From a virus, in the IMG/VR virus record IMGVR_UViG_3300022756_000004, positions 1 to 64,000 of that record: DNA of 64,000 bases. The stretch is one strand, 5' to 3'. This document shows positions 46,245 to 54,428 of the stretch, in pieces. Within the stretch, counting starts at the first letter, position 1. Every line of letters begins with the position of its first letter. The translations under genes and the position numbers were made by a program. The notes beneath the pieces are model-generated. The model did no database searches and was not told where the DNA came from. It saw only the letters and a list, made by a program, of their open reading frames with translations.

Positions 46245-47117
46245 ATGCCCGTTGTCAAGTTCGGAAATCATGTCAGCAATGCTGCGACCGCAGCGGACGA
46301 GGTCGCCGATGGCGGCTACAGCGGTCCCATTCCCACCGAGCGGGGGATCTACCCCTGCTACGTCAAGATCTTCGATCTGGTGACCAACAGCAAGGGCGAC
46401 CCGATGCTCAAGGGTCTCGCGGTCATCGATGTCCCGAAGAAGCACAAGTTCGCCAAGTTCAACGGCTACGGCATCTGGTTCCAGCAGAACATCACGGATC
46501 AGGGCAAGCCGTTCGTGAACCAGCTCCTCAACGCGCTCTCGGACGGCTCCGCGGAACACGCCGCGAAGATCCGCAAGGCGTTCTGGACCACGGGTGCTCA
46601 GACTGAGAAGGCGCTGCCGTCCAAGCCCAGTCAGTCAGCGGGGGCAATCCTCAAGATCGGGCCGCTGCGCTTCATGGATCTGGACGACAAGAAGCTCCGC
46701 ATCCTCATCGCGGGCAAGCCGGAGACCTACAAGGACGAGCCGAAGCTGTCCGCCGGTAAGTACGTCATGAAGCAGAACGACGAAGTCAACTCGGACGACG
46801 ATGACGAGGATGACGACGACGAGATCGATACCGGCTCGGATGTTCTCGATGACGACGAGGATCTCGAGGACGACGAAGACGACGATGAGGATGACGACTT
46901 CGACGAGGACGAGGATTCGGACGACGAAGATGAGGACGAGGACGACGACGAGGACGAAGTCGACACCGAAGACGACGACCTGGACGACGAGGACGAGGAT
47001 TCGGACGACGAAGATGAGGACGAGGACGACGAGCCCGCTGCGCCCGTGACGCCGATCAAGAAGGCTTCGGCGAAGAAGACCACCGGCGCGAAGAAGCGCG
47101 GAGAGCCTGCGTTCTGA
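46245..47117 (+). CDS. SSB-like protein with very long acidic tail
   Basis: 290 aa. Residues 1-175 look like an OB-fold DNA-binding domain (YPCYVKIFDLVTNSKGDPML, FAKFNGYGIWFQQNITDQ) as in actinophage SSBs placed after Sak4. Residues about 183-262 are almost only Asp and Glu with a few Ser/Val/Leu, then a basic tail KKASAKKTTGAKKRGEPAF. The acidic part is coded by a partly repeated DNA block (46911-46948 and about 46994-47030). Acidic SSB tails recruit partners; this one is unusually long. Confidence 0.7.
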   Translation: MPVVKFGNHVSNAATAADEVADGGYSGPIPTERGIYPCYVKIFDLVTNSKGDPMLKGLAVIDVPKKHKFAKFNGYGIWFQQNITDQGKPFVNQLLNALSDGSAEHAAKIRKAFWTTGAQTEKALPSKPSQSAGAILKIGPLRFMDLDDKKLRILIAGKPETYKDEPKLSAGKYVMKQNDEVNSDDDDEDDDDEIDTGSDVLDDDEDLEDDEDDDEDDDFDEDEDSDDEDEDEDDDEDEVDTEDDDLDDEDEDSDDEDEDEDDEPAAPVTPIKKASAKKTTGAKKRGEPAF

Positions 47118-47206
47118 TGTGCCAGTACTGCGGCCATCTGTCCCATATGCATGGGCCGATGGGATGCATCCTTTGCAAATGCACTAGCACAGGGAATCAC
47201 ACCTGA
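47117..47206 (+). CDS. 29-aa Cys/His micro-protein
   Basis: TGATG start at 47117, stop overlapping the next ATG. MCQYCGHLSHMHGPMGCILC then K-C: C-x2-C plus C-x2-C-x-C with several His, enough for a zinc site. Too short for the usual annotation cut-offs. Confidence 0.45.
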   Translation: MCQYCGHLSHMHGPMGCILCKCTSTGNHT

Positions 47207-47430
47207 TGAGGTACTTCAAGACCCGGTTGCATTACAACCCGCGACCGTCTGAACGATGGACCTGGATCTATGGCCACCGCTATACATCCAAGGGCATCAA
47301 AGAAATCAAGATTGGAGGGTGCTACCACTACTGGCCCTCCAAAACGACTCACTGGTTCGTGTGGAGTGTTCATCACAGCGACAATACGTGGCTGCGCGGT
47401 GAGCATGAGAGGCTCCATGTGAGCCGGTGA
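47206..47430 (+). CDS. small basic aromatic-rich protein
   Basis: 74 aa, TGATG start. Rich in Trp, Tyr, His and Arg (WTWIYGHRYTSKGIKEIKIG; THWFVWSVHH). Beta-rich look. Not recognised. Last gene of this operon; 47431-47543 downstream holds no gene. Confidence 0.5.
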   Translation: MRYFKTRLHYNPRPSERWTWIYGHRYTSKGIKEIKIGGCYHYWPSKTTHWFVWSVHHSDNTWLRGEHERLHVSR

Positions 47431-47543
47431 TGGGATGGGGTGAGAGAGCGCACACGGCTGGCTCCTCTTAAATGACCGCGCCACTGTACCGAGGCGTTTT
47501 CCTGGCTTCGGTCCGACGACAGGCGGCCCCTCTCTTCCTGTTG

Positions 47544-47570
47544 TATATTAGATGATTAACAAGGAGGTGA
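47544..47570 (+). promoter_or_regulatory. candidate promoter and near-perfect ribosome-binding site
   Basis: TATATT (47544-47549) is one of the most AT-rich hexamers in this region. It is followed at 47561-47570 by AAGGAGGTGA, a full complement of the 16S rRNA 3' end, four bases before ATG 47575. Confidence 0.5.
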
Positions 47571-47574
47571 ATAT

Positions 47575-47652
47575 ATGGGTTCCAGCGATGCCAGCATCGG
47601 CGTACTGTTGCTCCAGCTGCTGAAGTACATGCAGATGGGGAGCGGCAACTAA
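47575..47652 (+). CDS. 25-aa micro-protein with very strong translation signal
   Basis: ATG 47575 to TAA 47652: MGSSDASIGVLLLQLLKYMQ plus five residues, an amphipathic to hydrophobic helix. The preceding AAGGAGGTGA is among the best ribosome-binding sites in the window, and a terminator hairpin follows at 47690, so this may be a monocistronic unit. Function unknown; could be a small membrane-active peptide. Confidence 0.55.
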   Translation: MGSSDASIGVLLLQLLKYMQMGSGN

Positions 47653-47689
47653 GGTCTGCCAAGAGTTGCAACGAACTCCAACGGCATAG

Positions 47690-47723
47690 CGGGGATCGGT
47701 TTGACGACGGCCGGTCCCCGTTT
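47690..47723 (+). terminator. rho-independent-type terminator
   Basis: CGGGGATCGG (47690-47699) pairs over ten positions (one G-U) with CCGGTCCCCG (47711-47720), then TTT. It ends the micro-protein unit. Confidence 0.6.
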
Positions 47724-47770
47724 CCACAATAAATGACAGGTCGGATTGGCCCGTAATACACCTCGGGTAT

Positions 47771-47778
47771 GGTAGGCT
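47771..47778 (+). promoter_or_regulatory. candidate promoter -10 (GGTAGGCT)
   Basis: GGGTATGGTAGGCT echoes the GGGTATGGTACAGT promoters at 33542 and 36762. It lies 32 nt before GTG 47811, just after a terminator, so it likely starts the replication/nucleotide operon. Confidence 0.45.
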
Positions 47779-47810
47779 GATACAACCTGTTAGGTCTGGA
47801 AAGGCGAGAA

Positions 47811-48254
47811 GTGCAGACTTACATGACCCGGCTCGGCCTCTGGCGGACAGCTGTGGATCTCCATCTGGAGGAGCTGGACGAGTGCATCAACACTTCTGTG
47901 CATGTTCTCTCGTGGCTTATGGGGTCCGATGAGCCCCGGTTTCCGCCAGAGGAAACGCCTAGCTGGCTCGACGTGACTACGGCTTGGACCGGACACGAAC
48001 ATGCTCTGGCGAATTACGGCGCGGTTCTGTGCAATCGGCATTGGGTTCTCTCTGGAGGCAAGATTCGCCCCGAGGCCCCCTGGTTTGCCCGGCAACAGCG
48101 CATAATTCGAGAGCAGGGATGGTCGTACAGCCGCCCGGCATGGGCTACCGACGTTAACGTGCTTACCGGGCACCGCTCAGAATTACTCAAGCTACGGCCT
48201 GAGTGGTATGGACCCAAGTTCGATATGACACCGAGGGAAGTAGAGGGAACGTGA
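47811..48254 (+). CDS. pyrimidine-dimer DNA glycosylase-like protein (MSMEG_6728-like)
   Basis: 147 aa from GTG 47811 (GGAAAGG upstream; starts MQTYM as that family does). C-terminal half fits well: TAWTGHEHALANYGAVLC, then LTGHRSELLKLRPEWYGPKF. From memory this is an actinobacterial family related to T4 endonuclease V. An alternative ATG at 47823 gives MTRLGLW, like the MTRI start of T4 DenV whose Thr2 is the nucleophile. Key Arg/Glu residues cannot be assigned with confidence, so activity is uncertain. Confidence 0.55.
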   Translation: MQTYMTRLGLWRTAVDLHLEELDECINTSVHVLSWLMGSDEPRFPPEETPSWLDVTTAWTGHEHALANYGAVLCNRHWVLSGGKIRPEAPWFARQQRIIREQGWSYSRPAWATDVNVLTGHRSELLKLRPEWYGPKFDMTPREVEGT

Positions 48255-49108
48255 AAGTAGCCATTCTGGGATGTGGCCCGACCGGTTTGTTGGCGGCGCA
48301 CGCCTGCGCGATGAACGCAGTGGACTTCACCATCTTGTCCAAGCGTCGTAAGTCCTTCCTATTCGGTAGCCAATATCTGCACGAGCCCATCCCCGGGATC
48401 AGTGACTTCGACCGAAAGGTTGAGATCACGTATCGCACGGATGGCTCCCCCGCAGAGTATCGGCGCAAGGTTCACGGTCCCGCCTGGGATGGCGTCATCC
48501 TCCCCGAGGATTTCGAACAGCACGATCAGGCGTGGGATATCCGGTTCGCATACGATCGGCTCTGGGCCGAGTACGGCCGGATGGTGCAAGAGTTCGAGAT
48601 CCCGATGAAGCCGGAAGGCAACAACAACGCGGGACACTGGAACATCCCGGCAGCCATCTCGCGCGGCAAGTTGCACGAATACGATCTGGTGGTGTCCACC
48701 GTTCCCCGAACGTATTGGAAGATGCCGGGGGATCAGTTCATTCATTCCAGCGGATGGGTTCTGGGGGATGCGCCGGAGCACGGCCAGTTCTGCCCGTTCA
48801 CCACTCCTCAGGACAACATGATCATCTGCAACGGGGAGGCCGAGCCCAGCTGGACCCGACTGAGCCGTGTCTTCGACTACACGACCGTGGAATGGCCTGG
48901 CGGAACGAAGCCGCCCATTCCCGGAATCTCGGAGATCATCAAGCCGTTGCGGTTCGAGGCAGGCCCCATCCCTCCTCCCCCGAACTGGATGTTCGTCGGA
49001 AGGTACGGAAAGTGGCACAAAGGCGTTCTAGTGACGGATGCTTTCAACGAGGTCCTGCAAGCCACCGGGACCAAGCCCGAGTGGATCTACAAGAAAGAGG
49101 CGCAATGA
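48251..49108 (+). CDS. FAD-dependent oxidoreductase-like protein
   Basis: 285 aa from GTG 48251 (GTGA overlap). N-terminal Rossmann motif VKVAILGCGPTGLLAAHACA is the GxGxxG dinucleotide site; LHEYDLVVSTVPRTYWKMPG resembles the second strand-loop of FAD amine oxidase-like proteins. Short for the family, so the substrate domain is reduced. Known phage FAD proteins include enzymes acting on modified bases, but substrate here is unknown. It is translationally coupled to a DNA-glycosylase-like and a DUF1599-like gene. Confidence 0.7.
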   Translation: MKVAILGCGPTGLLAAHACAMNAVDFTILSKRRKSFLFGSQYLHEPIPGISDFDRKVEITYRTDGSPAEYRRKVHGPAWDGVILPEDFEQHDQAWDIRFAYDRLWAEYGRMVQEFEIPMKPEGNNNAGHWNIPAAISRGKLHEYDLVVSTVPRTYWKMPGDQFIHSSGWVLGDAPEHGQFCPFTTPQDNMIICNGEAEPSWTRLSRVFDYTTVEWPGGTKPPIPGISEIIKPLRFEAGPIPPPPNWMFVGRYGKWHKGVLVTDAFNEVLQATGTKPEWIYKKEAQ

Positions 49109-49590
49109 GTTCGGATTCGGTATTTTGCAGCGTAGATTTGCTTTTTCATCCGGAAACCAAGCAGGCAGAGCGTATCCTCAACGAGATTCTCCCTGGAGTA
49201 ATCGAGCTCTTCCTGGCCAAAAACAAGGATTACAAGATCGAGGGGATCGACATCGCTGCCACGCTCGGCGTACGCGGGCAGTGGTCGGACATGTTTCGGA
49301 AGATCGCCAAGCTCAAGCAGGAGATGTGGGACCAGGACGGTTCTGGCCTCCAATTTGAGACCGCCGAAGAAGTGATCAAGGACCTTATCGGACACTGCCT
49401 GCTGTCCCTGCTGTTCCTCAAGGACGCGAAGCCGAAGACCGTAAAGCTTTCCGAGGGATTCCTCCAGACCACCGGAGGATATCCCGGAGGATATCCCGTC
49501 GTCGGCGAGGCCAATCCGACCAAAGGATTTGTTGAAGGTCGCCCTTTCGTGGGGACGGCTCGGAAGATCGTGGACAACCCGCAGGCATGA
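49105..49590 (+). CDS. DUF1599 (Nmad1)-like protein
   Basis: 161 aa, ATGA overlap; start chosen because upstream sequence in this frame is a shadow of the oxidoreductase. LFLAKNKDYKIEGIDIAATL, then RGQWSDMFRKIAKLKQEMWD and EVIKDLIGHCLLSLLFLKDA match the pattern of the nucleotide-modification-associated domain 1. Such proteins travel with base-modification and nucleotide genes. The C-terminal 45 residues are Gly/Pro-rich. No catalytic role known. Confidence 0.55.
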   Translation: MSSDSVFCSVDLLFHPETKQAERILNEILPGVIELFLAKNKDYKIEGIDIAATLGVRGQWSDMFRKIAKLKQEMWDQDGSGLQFETAEEVIKDLIGHCLLSLLFLKDAKPKTVKLSEGFLQTTGGYPGGYPVVGEANPTKGFVEGRPFVGTARKIVDNPQA

Positions 49591-49736
49591 GCGGACTGAA
49601 AGAGTTCTCGGTGGCCTTCGAAATCAAGGATATCGATGCCAATTTCGCGGCATTGTTCTTCGGTCCGGAATTCTGGGAGTGGCTGATGCAACCGCAGATT
49701 GAAGAATGGGAAAACGAAGGAGGAGCAATCCGATGA
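49587..49736 (+). CDS. 49-aa acidic protein
   Basis: ATGA overlap at 49587. MSGLKEFSVAFEIKDIDANF, then aromatic FFGPEFWEWLMQPQIEEWEN. Overlaps the next gene by 4 nt. Unknown. Confidence 0.5.
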   Translation: MSGLKEFSVAFEIKDIDANFAALFFGPEFWEWLMQPQIEEWENEGGAIR

Positions 49737-49900
49737 CATTCTGGCACTTGTTGATTCTTATCTTGGTCTGCTGGATTCTCGGCTCGGTGTGGCTCTCGAT
49801 GTACATCGGGCACCGCATCAAGATGGCCGAGATGGAGCAGAAAGTGATCGATCGCGAATACGAGATCGAGAAGCTCAAGAGCGACTTCAGGAACTCATGA
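49733..49900 (+). CDS. small TM plus coiled-coil protein
   Basis: 55 aa from ATG 49733 with GGAGGAG upstream. One membrane span (FWHLLILILVCWILGSVWLS) followed by a charged helix (MAEMEQKVIDREYEIEKLKS). Unknown; ends in ATGA with the HNH gene. Confidence 0.5.
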   Translation: MTFWHLLILILVCWILGSVWLSMYIGHRIKMAEMEQKVIDREYEIEKLKSDFRNS

Positions 49901-50247
49901 GCACCAAGAGCGCTGCACAACTAAGGATGTGGAGGGCTGTCCAGGCCGGGAAACTGATACCTTCCTCGGAGTGCCAAGAATGTGGGAAAACTCCACTTCC
50001 AACCAAGAATGGTCGTCGGGCAATTCAAGGCCATCACCACAATGGATACGAGGATGCGCTGGACGTCATTTGGCTATGCCCTAGCTGTCATAAGCTGGCT
50101 CATCGATATACGGCTTCTGAAGAGACTAAGAGGAGGATGAGCGTGGCCAATAAGGGGCGAGTGCTTAACTTGTCTCCCGAAGACAGAGCCAAGAAGGCGG
50201 AGTCTTGCAGGATTCAGGCTCCGTGGAAGGCTAGGTGGGGCGCATAA
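49897..50247 (+). CDS. HNH endonuclease with NUMOD3-like repeat
   Basis: 116 aa, ATGA overlap. C-x2-C in CQECGKTPLP, HHHNGYEDALDVIWLCPSCH gives the HNH core (GHHHNGY ... WLCPSCHKLAH). The C-terminal SEETKRRMSVANKGRV and LSPEDRAKKAES look like a NUMOD3 DNA-binding repeat of homing endonucleases. It directly precedes the DNA polymerase gene (TAATG) as a free-standing mobile nuclease would. Confidence 0.85.
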   Translation: MSTKSAAQLRMWRAVQAGKLIPSSECQECGKTPLPTKNGRRAIQGHHHNGYEDALDVIWLCPSCHKLAHRYTASEETKRRMSVANKGRVLNLSPEDRAKKAESCRIQAPWKARWGA

Positions 50248-53200
50248 TGCGATACGTCAGCCTTCATACCCACAGTACGTTCTCGTACGGGGATGGATTC
50301 GGCCCCGTAAAATCCCATGTGGCCCGCGTGGCGGAACTGGGCATGAAGGCTGTCGCCCTGACAGAACATGGGAATACGAGCTCCCACGTACAGCTCGAGA
50401 AAGCCTGCAAGGACTATGGGATTAAACCCCTTTACGGCTGCGAGCTCTATACGGCACCGACTGATTTCGAAGCCGACGATGGTCGCCCAATCCGAACTCG
50501 TAAGAAGTTCCATCAAACTGTTATCGCTCGAGACGAAGAAGGCTATCGCAATCTCAATCGGATGGTCTCCGCCAGCTGGAGAGATCACTTCTTCCAGTGG
50601 CCGACAACTTCTGCTCGACTTCTCAACGAGTTCGGCTCAGGCCTCGTGGTACTCAGCGGGTGTGCTGACTCACTCCTATCTTGTACCTTACTCGGTGGAA
50701 AGGAACTTGGCCCTAAACGACTGGAGTACTCCGGAGAAGATTTTGCCCGAGCTCGTGAGGTCATTGAGCGATATCAAGACATATTTGGGGAATGGTACTT
50801 TCTGGAAGTACAACGCTTTCCGGGCCTGGAGCGAACTTGCGTTCTTAATCCTGCTTTTGCAGAGCTTTCACGAATTACTGGAGCTCGACTCGCCGCAAGC
50901 TCTGATGTCCACTACCCATTTCCAAACGATAATGAAATGCAACGGGTTCTCCACGCAGCCCACCGAGGAGGAACTGTAGAGCAGGTAGACGCGAGCTGGG
51001 AGTACGACATCCTGCTCACCTATCCTACCTCGGACAAGGAAATACGTGATGACCTGGTCGCAACAGGACTCTCTAAGGTAGATGCGCGAGCTGCAATTGA
51101 TGCAACCGCTCTTATCGCAGACGAGTGCACAGTATCTCTTCCAAGAAACGAGCCGATTAAGTTCCCCTATCCTGGTTCCGACATGGATGGAATGGATAAA
51201 ACCTGGGCGTGGGAACGAGAGCCCGAAGACGAAGAGGGATTCGTACGAGAATACGGGTCTATTGAAGAATACGTATGGCAGAAACTTCGGGATGGCTGGC
51301 GTTTTCGGGCTGAGGGTAATTCCGAGATGGTCCGCTCTGACGCCCGAACGAAGGAGTACGTGGACCGCCTTCAATACGAAATGGAGCAGGTTTCTGAGAA
51401 AGGATTCCTGCATTATTTCGCCATGCTGTCTGATGCCGTGTCCTGGGCTAAGGATCACAAGATCCCTGTGGGACCCGCTCGCGGTTCAGCTGCCGCGTCT
51501 CTCACCTGCTACCTACTTCGGATCACTGAAGTGGATCCGATGCAGTTTCCCAACATGTTGTTTGCTCGCTTTATCGACCCCAATCGTCTCGACCTCCCTG
51601 ACGTTGACCTCGATTTCGCCGATGATCGCCGAGATGAGGTCCGGAAATACCTTGTTTCGGTTTACGGGGCCGATCGTGTTGGGAATATTGGAAACTTTAC
51701 ACGGTACAAGGGCAAGAACTCAATTGACGATATTGCACGAGTGTACCGGATTCCGGGGTACGAGGCTAACGCTATCAAGGATCTCATCGTCGAGAGGTCG
51801 GGTGGTGACGCTCGCCAGTCAGAATCTCTTGCAGATACGTTTGCCATGTTCCCTAAAGCCAGGGAAGTTCTGGATCGGCATCCAGAATTCGCTCTCGCCG
51901 AGCGGCTCGAGGGTAACTACCGTGGACTCGGGGTTCACGCCGCCGGTATTGTAATCTCCAATGCACCCATCACGGACACTTGCGCGGTCTACACGCGGCC
52001 GAAAGCCAACTCGGACCAGAACGTAACCGTGGTGGCGTACGACAAGAAGGACACCGAGTACCTCGGTATGCTGAAGGCGGACTTCCTGGGATTGTCCACC
52101 ATGGGCATGATCGGTATTGCCCTGGACATCATTGGCATGGACCTGGAGGATCTGTATCGTGTCCCCATCACCGAAGAACGAACCCTACGTGCATTTAAGG
52201 ATAACGACCTCACGGGAATATTCCAATTTGAAGGCCGGGCCACGGCAATCGTCAACGCTGATGTTGTCCCGGACAACTTCGGGCACCTGGCGGATATCAA
52301 TGCTCTCTCCCGCCCCGGACCGCTCTTCTCTGGAATGACCGCTGAGTACTGCCACGTCAAGCACGGCAGAAAGGAGGCTGAGAAGCTGCACCCGGTCGTT
52401 GACCGGTTGACCGGCTGGACCTATGGTCAGATTGTATATCAAGAACAGGTTCTCAGTATCGTCAAGGATCTCGCAGGATTCCCAATGGCGCGCGTCGGCG
52501 ATATCCGTCGTATCATTAGCCAGAAACTCGGCCAGATGGCCATGGCTAATGCATACCAGGAATTCGAGGAAGGATGTTTCAAGACCCATGGGATCAAGGC
52601 GGATCTAGCTCGCCGGATCTGGAACTTTATCGCTACGAGCTCTACCTACAGCTTCAACCAGAGTCATTCGGTGAGCTACTCGCTGCTTGCATTCTGGTGC
52701 ATGTACCTGAAGTTGTACCACCCGACTGCTTTCTACGCCGCCCAGCTCACAAAGGTCGGCGACGGCAAGGATGATCTGTATGACCGAGGCAAGCTCATGC
52801 AAGACGCCATCCGCCACGGGATTACGATTGCGCCCCCGGACATCGAGCTTTCGGGACCGAACTGGACAGCCGACACGGATTCGAAACGGGTCCTGGCTGG
52901 CTTCATGCAGGTTTCCGGAATCGGACCGGCCACGACGCAGAACATACTTCAGTGGCGGAAGGACGAGAGAGAGTTTCGAGAGCTGTCATCTTCTGGGATC
53001 AATGCTCCTTATCAGTGGGGCGATCTCATCGCCGTCAAGGGGATTGGTCCCAAGACCATCGAAAAGATCAAGGAGTTTGCGGAGGCGGAGGATCCTTTCG
53101 GGATCCACGCGGTAGAGCGCAAGGTCGGCCCGGTGCGTACAGCAATTCAGAATGGAGAGGATGGGATGGAGATGTTACCCGCTCCGTCCCACCACTCCAC

Positions 53201-53549
53201 TGAGATGCCGCGCGATGGGGTTCATACTGTGACTTGGCTCGGTATCGCCCGGAGCCTTAACTACAAGGACTACGTAGAAGCGACCCGTACTCGCACTGGC
53301 CAAGACGAGGAGGAGATCCTGGCCAATATGCGGGATCCCGAATTGCGAAAGTCATGCGTAGTGCGCGCCTACGACGAGGGTGACGAAGATGTCTACCTGC
53401 GATTCAACAGGTGGCAGTATCCGAAGTTCCAGGAGGCTCTGGAAGAACTGAATCCTGAAGAGGATCTGGTTCTGATCCGGGGCACCAAGCGCGAGGACTT
53501 CGGTATTTCAATCCACGTAAAAGATCTCTGGGTGATATCTGGTGACTAG
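50247..53549 (+). CDS. dnaE: DNA polymerase III alpha subunit-like (C family)
   Basis: 1100 aa from ATG 50247 (TAATG; GTG 50235 is inside the HNH gene). N-terminal PHP domain: SLHTHSTFSYGDG and ALTEHGNTS with metal-binding His/Asp. Polymerase core: GPARGSAAASLTCYLL and the catalytic Asp triad region PDVDLDFADDRRDEV near residues 454-467. C-terminal HhH part (VKGIGPKTIEKIKE) and possible OB segment. Phage DnaE-like enzymes replicate the phage genome. Synonymous composition is more AT-rich in the first half than the second. Confidence 0.93.
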   Translation: MRYVSLHTHSTFSYGDGFGPVKSHVARVAELGMKAVALTEHGNTSSHVQLEKACKDYGIKPLYGCELYTAPTDFEADDGRPIRTRKKFHQTVIARDEEGYRNLNRMVSASWRDHFFQWPTTSARLLNEFGSGLVVLSGCADSLLSCTLLGGKELGPKRLEYSGEDFARAREVIERYQDIFGEWYFLEVQRFPGLERTCVLNPAFAELSRITGARLAASSDVHYPFPNDNEMQRVLHAAHRGGTVEQVDASWEYDILLTYPTSDKEIRDDLVATGLSKVDARAAIDATALIADECTVSLPRNEPIKFPYPGSDMDGMDKTWAWEREPEDEEGFVREYGSIEEYVWQKLRDGWRFRAEGNSEMVRSDARTKEYVDRLQYEMEQVSEKGFLHYFAMLSDAVSWAKDHKIPVGPARGSAAASLTCYLLRITEVDPMQFPNMLFARFIDPNRLDLPDVDLDFADDRRDEVRKYLVSVYGADRVGNIGNFTRYKGKNSIDDIARVYRIPGYEANAIKDLIVERSGGDARQSESLADTFAMFPKAREVLDRHPEFALAERLEGNYRGLGVHAAGIVISNAPITDTCAVYTRPKANSDQNVTVVAYDKKDTEYLGMLKADFLGLSTMGMIGIALDIIGMDLEDLYRVPITEERTLRAFKDNDLTGIFQFEGRATAIVNADVVPDNFGHLADINALSRPGPLFSGMTAEYCHVKHGRKEAEKLHPVVDRLTGWTYGQIVYQEQVLSIVKDLAGFPMARVGDIRRIISQKLGQMAMANAYQEFEEGCFKTHGIKADLARRIWNFIATSSTYSFNQSHSVSYSLLAFWCMYLKLYHPTAFYAAQLTKVGDGKDDLYDRGKLMQDAIRHGITIAPPDIELSGPNWTADTDSKRVLAGFMQVSGIGPATTQNILQWRKDEREFRELSSSGINAPYQWGDLIAVKGIGPKTIEKIKEFAEAEDPFGIHAVERKVGPVRTAIQNGEDGMEMLPAPSHHSTEMPRDGVHTVTWLGIARSLNYKDYVEATRTRTGQDEEEILANMRDPELRKSCVVRAYDEGDEDVYLRFNRWQYPKFQEALEELNPEEDLVLIRGTKREDFGISIHVKDLWVISGD

Positions 53550-53976
53550 ATATACATCAGCTCAGGCCATTATCAAGTTCTGGGGTCGAGTGGACATAAC
53601 TCCAATTTGCTGGAACTGGACGGCTGGAAGAGCTGGGAAATACGGACAGTGCTACACATTTACCGTCCCCAAATATGTCCACGTCGTATCCTATGAATTG
53701 GAGATTGGGTCAGTTCCAGAGGGGCTAGTTCTTGATCATATCTGTAATAATAAGATATGTGTAAATCCTCTTCATCTTGAGCCAAAAACTCAACGAGAAA
53801 ATATTCTTCGTGGAACTGGAGTGGCAGCAAACAACTCTCGAAAGACCCGCTGTTCAAACAATCACGAATTTAGTAAGGAGAATACCAGGAATTCAGTCAG
53901 AGGCAGAGTTTGCAGAGAATGCGAACGGATCAGAGACAAGAAAAGAGTAAGACCGTTATCAGGAGATGATGAATGA
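53542..53976 (+). CDS. HNH endonuclease (HNH_3 type)
   Basis: 144 aa, GTG 53542 overlapping the polymerase stop by 8 nt. Motifs FWGRVDI...CWNWTAG, LVLDHICNNKICVNPLHLEP, and C-terminal Cys pairs TRCSNNHEF and VCRECERI. Clearly AT-richer than neighbours, a sign of recent acquisition. Like the gene at 18838 in design. Free-standing homing endonuclease on the far side of the polymerase gene. Overlaps the next ATG. Confidence 0.87.
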   Translation: MTRYTSAQAIIKFWGRVDITPICWNWTAGRAGKYGQCYTFTVPKYVHVVSYELEIGSVPEGLVLDHICNNKICVNPLHLEPKTQRENILRGTGVAANNSRKTRCSNNHEFSKENTRNSVRGRVCRECERIRDKKRVRPLSGDDE

Positions 53977-54428
53977 CACAAGTAGTTAAGCCCTCGAATA
54001 TCGAGGATCAGGTTCTGAGCTTCATGCGGCAGGCCGGTCAGCTCGGAGAGATCGGCTATCCGCACTTCTACTCGGACCTCCGCCAGAACAGGTGGGAGAT
54101 GCTCATGGGAACCCACGGCGAGATCATGGAGTACATGGTCGCTGAGGCTCGGGACGATCTGGTCGAAGCGGTGGACGGCCTCATCGACTCCATGTGGGTG
54201 ATGATGGGAACGCTGCTCACCTACGTCGGCGCAGACTGCGCTCGGGATCTCATGAACGAAGTGGCACGAGCGAACCTGTCCAAGGTGGACGGCTCGTTGG
54301 CTCCACTGGAGCTGAACGACAAAGGCAAGGTCGTGAAGCCCGAAGCCTGGGAACCCCCGGATATCGAGGGCATCCTGAATCGGCACGGCTGGAAGCTGAA
54401 CGAGAACGGAACCCCGATCAGTGACTGA
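53973..54428 (+). CDS. MazG-like nucleotide pyrophosphohydrolase
   Basis: 151 aa, ATGA overlap. The all-alpha NTP-PPase metal motif is E50-x2-E53 ... E65-x2-D68 with D72 (HGEIMEYMVAEARDDLVEAV, DGLIDSMW). C-terminal NLSKVDGSLAPLELNDKGKV and PPDIEGIL match the phage MazG/PRA-PH pattern. These enzymes hydrolyse (d)NTPs, often to shape pools for unusual nucleotides or counter ppGpp signalling. It lies in the ThyX operon. Confidence 0.8.
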   Translation: MTQVVKPSNIEDQVLSFMRQAGQLGEIGYPHFYSDLRQNRWEMLMGTHGEIMEYMVAEARDDLVEAVDGLIDSMWVMMGTLLTYVGADCARDLMNEVARANLSKVDGSLAPLELNDKGKVVKPEAWEPPDIEGILNRHGWKLNENGTPISD

